NCBI GenBank assembly: GCA_003724185.1
Contig: RHGM01000004.1
Span: forward strand, 123,466-187,465
DNA: 64,000 nt
Direction: 5' to 3'
From: Porphyrobacter sp. IPPAS B-1204
GTDB lineage: Bacteria; Pseudomonadota; Alphaproteobacteria; Sphingomonadales; Sphingomonadaceae
Shown: positions 62,669 to 64,000 of the stretch, in pieces
How the letters are laid out: each line of letters opens with the position of its first letter
How positions within the stretch are numbered: the stretch's first letter is position 1
The notes under the pieces: model-generated
What the model was told of the DNA's origin: nothing
Databases searched by the model: none
What the model saw: the letters and a program-made list of their open reading frames with translations, nothing else
Program-made: the position numbers and the translations under genes

Positions 62669-63732
62669 GTGAGGAATTGTCAAACGAACCGGCCACCCTT
62701 GGCGAAAACGTGATCGCTGAACGCCGTCTCAACATGATCGAGGCGATCAACGAAGCGCTCGACATCATGCTGGAGCGTGACCCTGATGTGATCATCATGG
62801 GCGAGGATGTCGGCTATTTCGGCGGGGTGTTCCGCGCCACGGCGGGCTTGCAGGCCAAGCACGGCAAGACCCGCGTGTTCGATACGCCGATTTCGGAATG
62901 CGGGATCATCGGCGTGGCGGTGGGCATGGGCGCCTATGGCCTGCGCCCGGTGCCGGAAATCCAGTTCGCCGATTACATCTATCCCGGGCTCGACCAGTTG
63001 ATCAGTGAGGCTGCACGCCTGCGCTATCGGTCGGCGGGTGACTACATCGCGCCGCTCACTGTCCGCTCCCCCTTTGGCGGAGGCATCTTCGGCGGGCAGA
63101 CCCACAGCCAGAGCCCCGAGGCATTGTTCACCCATGTCGCGGGCCTCAAGACCGTGATCCCCTCCACCCCGCACGATGCCAAGGGCCTGCTGATTTCGGC
63201 CATCGAAGACAATGATCCGGTGATCTTCTTCGAGCCCAAGCGCATCTACAACGGCCCTTTTACCGGCTTCTATGACAAGCCGGTGGAGCCGTGGAAGAAG
63301 CACCCCGACAGTGTCGTGCCCGAAGGCTATTACAAGGTGCCGCTGGGCAAGGCGCGGCACGTGCGCGTTGGCGAGGCGCTGACCGTGCTCGCCTATGGCA
63401 CGATGGTGCACGTCGCGCAGGCGGTGTGTGAGGCCAAGGGCGTTGACGCCGACATCCTCGACCTGCGCACGCTGGTGCCGCTCGACATCAAGGCGATCGA
63501 GGCTTCGGTCGAAAAGACCGGGCGCTGCATGATCGTGCACGAGGCAACCCGCACTTCCGGCTTCGGCGCGGAGCTTTCAGCGCTCGTCACCGAACGCTGT
63601 TTCTACCACCTCGAAGCCCCGGTCGAACGCGTCACCGGTTTCGACACGCCCTATCCCCACAGCCTCGAATGGGCCTATTTCCCCGGCCCTGTCCGCATCG
63701 GCGAGGCCATCGACAAGCTTCTCAAGGACTGA
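62665..63732 (+). CDS. bkdA2: Branched-chain 2-oxoacid dehydrogenase E1 beta subunit
   Basis: 355 aa transketolase-like beta subunit. Characteristic parts: NEALDIMLERDPDVIIMGEDVGYFGGVFRAT (pieces IMGEDVGYFGG, VFRATAGL), DTPISECGIIGVAVGMG, PEIQFADYIYPGLDQL, RSPFGGGIFGGQTHSQSPE and a C-terminal transketolase domain with DLRTLVPLD and HEATRTSGFGAEL. It pairs with the alpha subunit to form the ThDP site. Translation is coupled to the alpha gene by the ATGA overlap. The E2 gene follows 5 bases later. Confidence 0.92.
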   Translation: MSEELSNEPATLGENVIAERRLNMIEAINEALDIMLERDPDVIIMGEDVGYFGGVFRATAGLQAKHGKTRVFDTPISECGIIGVAVGMGAYGLRPVPEIQFADYIYPGLDQLISEAARLRYRSAGDYIAPLTVRSPFGGGIFGGQTHSQSPEALFTHVAGLKTVIPSTPHDAKGLLISAIEDNDPVIFFEPKRIYNGPFTGFYDKPVEPWKKHPDSVVPEGYYKVPLGKARHVRVGEALTVLAYGTMVHVAQAVCEAKGVDADILDLRTLVPLDIKAIEASVEKTGRCMIVHEATRTSGFGAELSALVTERCFYHLEAPVERVTGFDTPYPHSLEWAYFPGPVRIGEAIDKLLKD

Positions 63733-63737
63733 CCGCA

Positions 63738-64000
63738 ATGGCGAAGTTCATTTTCAAGATGCCCGACGTGGGCGAAGGCGTGGCCGAGGCGGAGGTCGTC
63801 GAATGGCACGTCAAGGTCGGTGACCGGGTCGAGGAAGACCAGCACCTTGTCGACGTAATGACCGACAAGGCGACGATCGATATCGAAAGCCCGGTGGCGG
63901 GCACCGTGGTCGACGTGGCGGGCGAGGTTGGCGACGTGATCGCCATCGGTTCGATGCTGCTGGTGATCGAGGTTGATGGCGAGGCTTCTGAAGAACAAGT
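63738..64000 (+). CDS. bkdB: Dihydrolipoamide acyltransferase (E2), 3' end missing
   Basis: The first 87 codons are in the window. They form a lipoyl domain: KFIFKMPDVGEGVAEAEVVEW (pieces FKMPDVGEG, AEAEVVEW), with the lipoylated lysine in VMTDKATIDIES and the closing GDVIAIGSMLLVIE. This is the swinging arm of the E2 core of the branched-chain 2-oxoacid dehydrogenase complex. It runs off the window end, so the catalytic domain is not visible. Confidence 0.88.
   Translation, partial: MAKFIFKMPDVGEGVAEAEVVEWHVKVGDRVEEDQHLVDVMTDKATIDIESPVAGTVVDVAGEVGDVIAIGSMLLVIEVDGEASEEQ

Overview
The window looks like a high-GC alphaproteobacterial chromosome, most likely Sphingomonadales (Erythrobacteraceae-like). 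The basis is the gene content and protein style: SdhE divergent from RecG, Mfd, an ABC1-kinase/SDR pair, DUF3429, EAL proteins and a branched-chain 2-oxoacid dehydrogenase operon. This is inference from family recognition; no database search was run.

Layout. 1-18608 is ordinary chromosome: a spermidine-synthase-like membrane protein (cut by the window start), tRNA-Asn, nadK, an EAL phosphodiesterase, an ABC-F ATPase, mfd, sdhE, recG, a small membrane protein, a low-molecular-weight tyrosine phosphatase, a near-consensus parS site, an ABC1 kinase, an SDR oxidoreductase, a DUF3429 membrane protein and a CHASE2-EAL protein. A CtrA-type box, a 13-residue aromatic leader peptide and an intrinsic terminator follow. 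60123-64000 is chromosome again: most of tRNA-Pro(CGG), thyA with a one-base frameshift, and the start of a bkd-type operon (E1 alpha, E1 beta, E2 cut by the window end).

Between them lies a genomic island of about 41.5 kb (18609-60122). It is bounded by a 24-bp direct repeat, the right copy of which overlaps the 3' end of tRNA-Pro. A large tyrosine-type recombinase gene sits at the right end, and 12-bp direct-repeat arrays lie just inside both ends as candidate recombinase arm sites. I saw no relaxase, conjugation, replication or phage structural genes, so it looks like an integrative but not self-transmissible defense island.

The cargo falls into blocks. (1) 18928-22520: a protein sharing a domain with the McrB-like protein, a truncated DUF429 gene, a Cas4-like/DnaQ-like DUF2779 protein and an M15-peptidase-like protein. 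(2) 22668-29016: a type IV (McrBC-like) restriction operon of McrB with two EVE/PUA-like modules, an extra PD-(D/E)XK nuclease, McrC and a WYL regulator. (3) 29086-40988: a helicase-DUF1998 protein, an SNF2 ATPase and an Eco57I-like adenine methylase, resembling the helicase-methylase-ATPase (Hma) type and class 1 DISARM without DrmC. The methylase has a low-GC recognition segment and a poly-C frameshift. (4) 40985-50992: a small protein, an ArdC/M78-like metallopeptidase, an HNH nuclease, a structured repeat array, two DnaQ-like exonucleases, several unknowns and a sigma-like protein. (5) 51074-54000: a secreted thermonuclease, a possible ADP-ribosyltransferase-fold toxin, a transposase scar and a glutathione transferase. 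(6) 54324-57207: a compact module of a GHKL ATPase, a STAS-like/winged-helix protein, a 116-aa protein and a cysteine-rich DUF4417-like protein. This is the best candidate here for an undescribed system.
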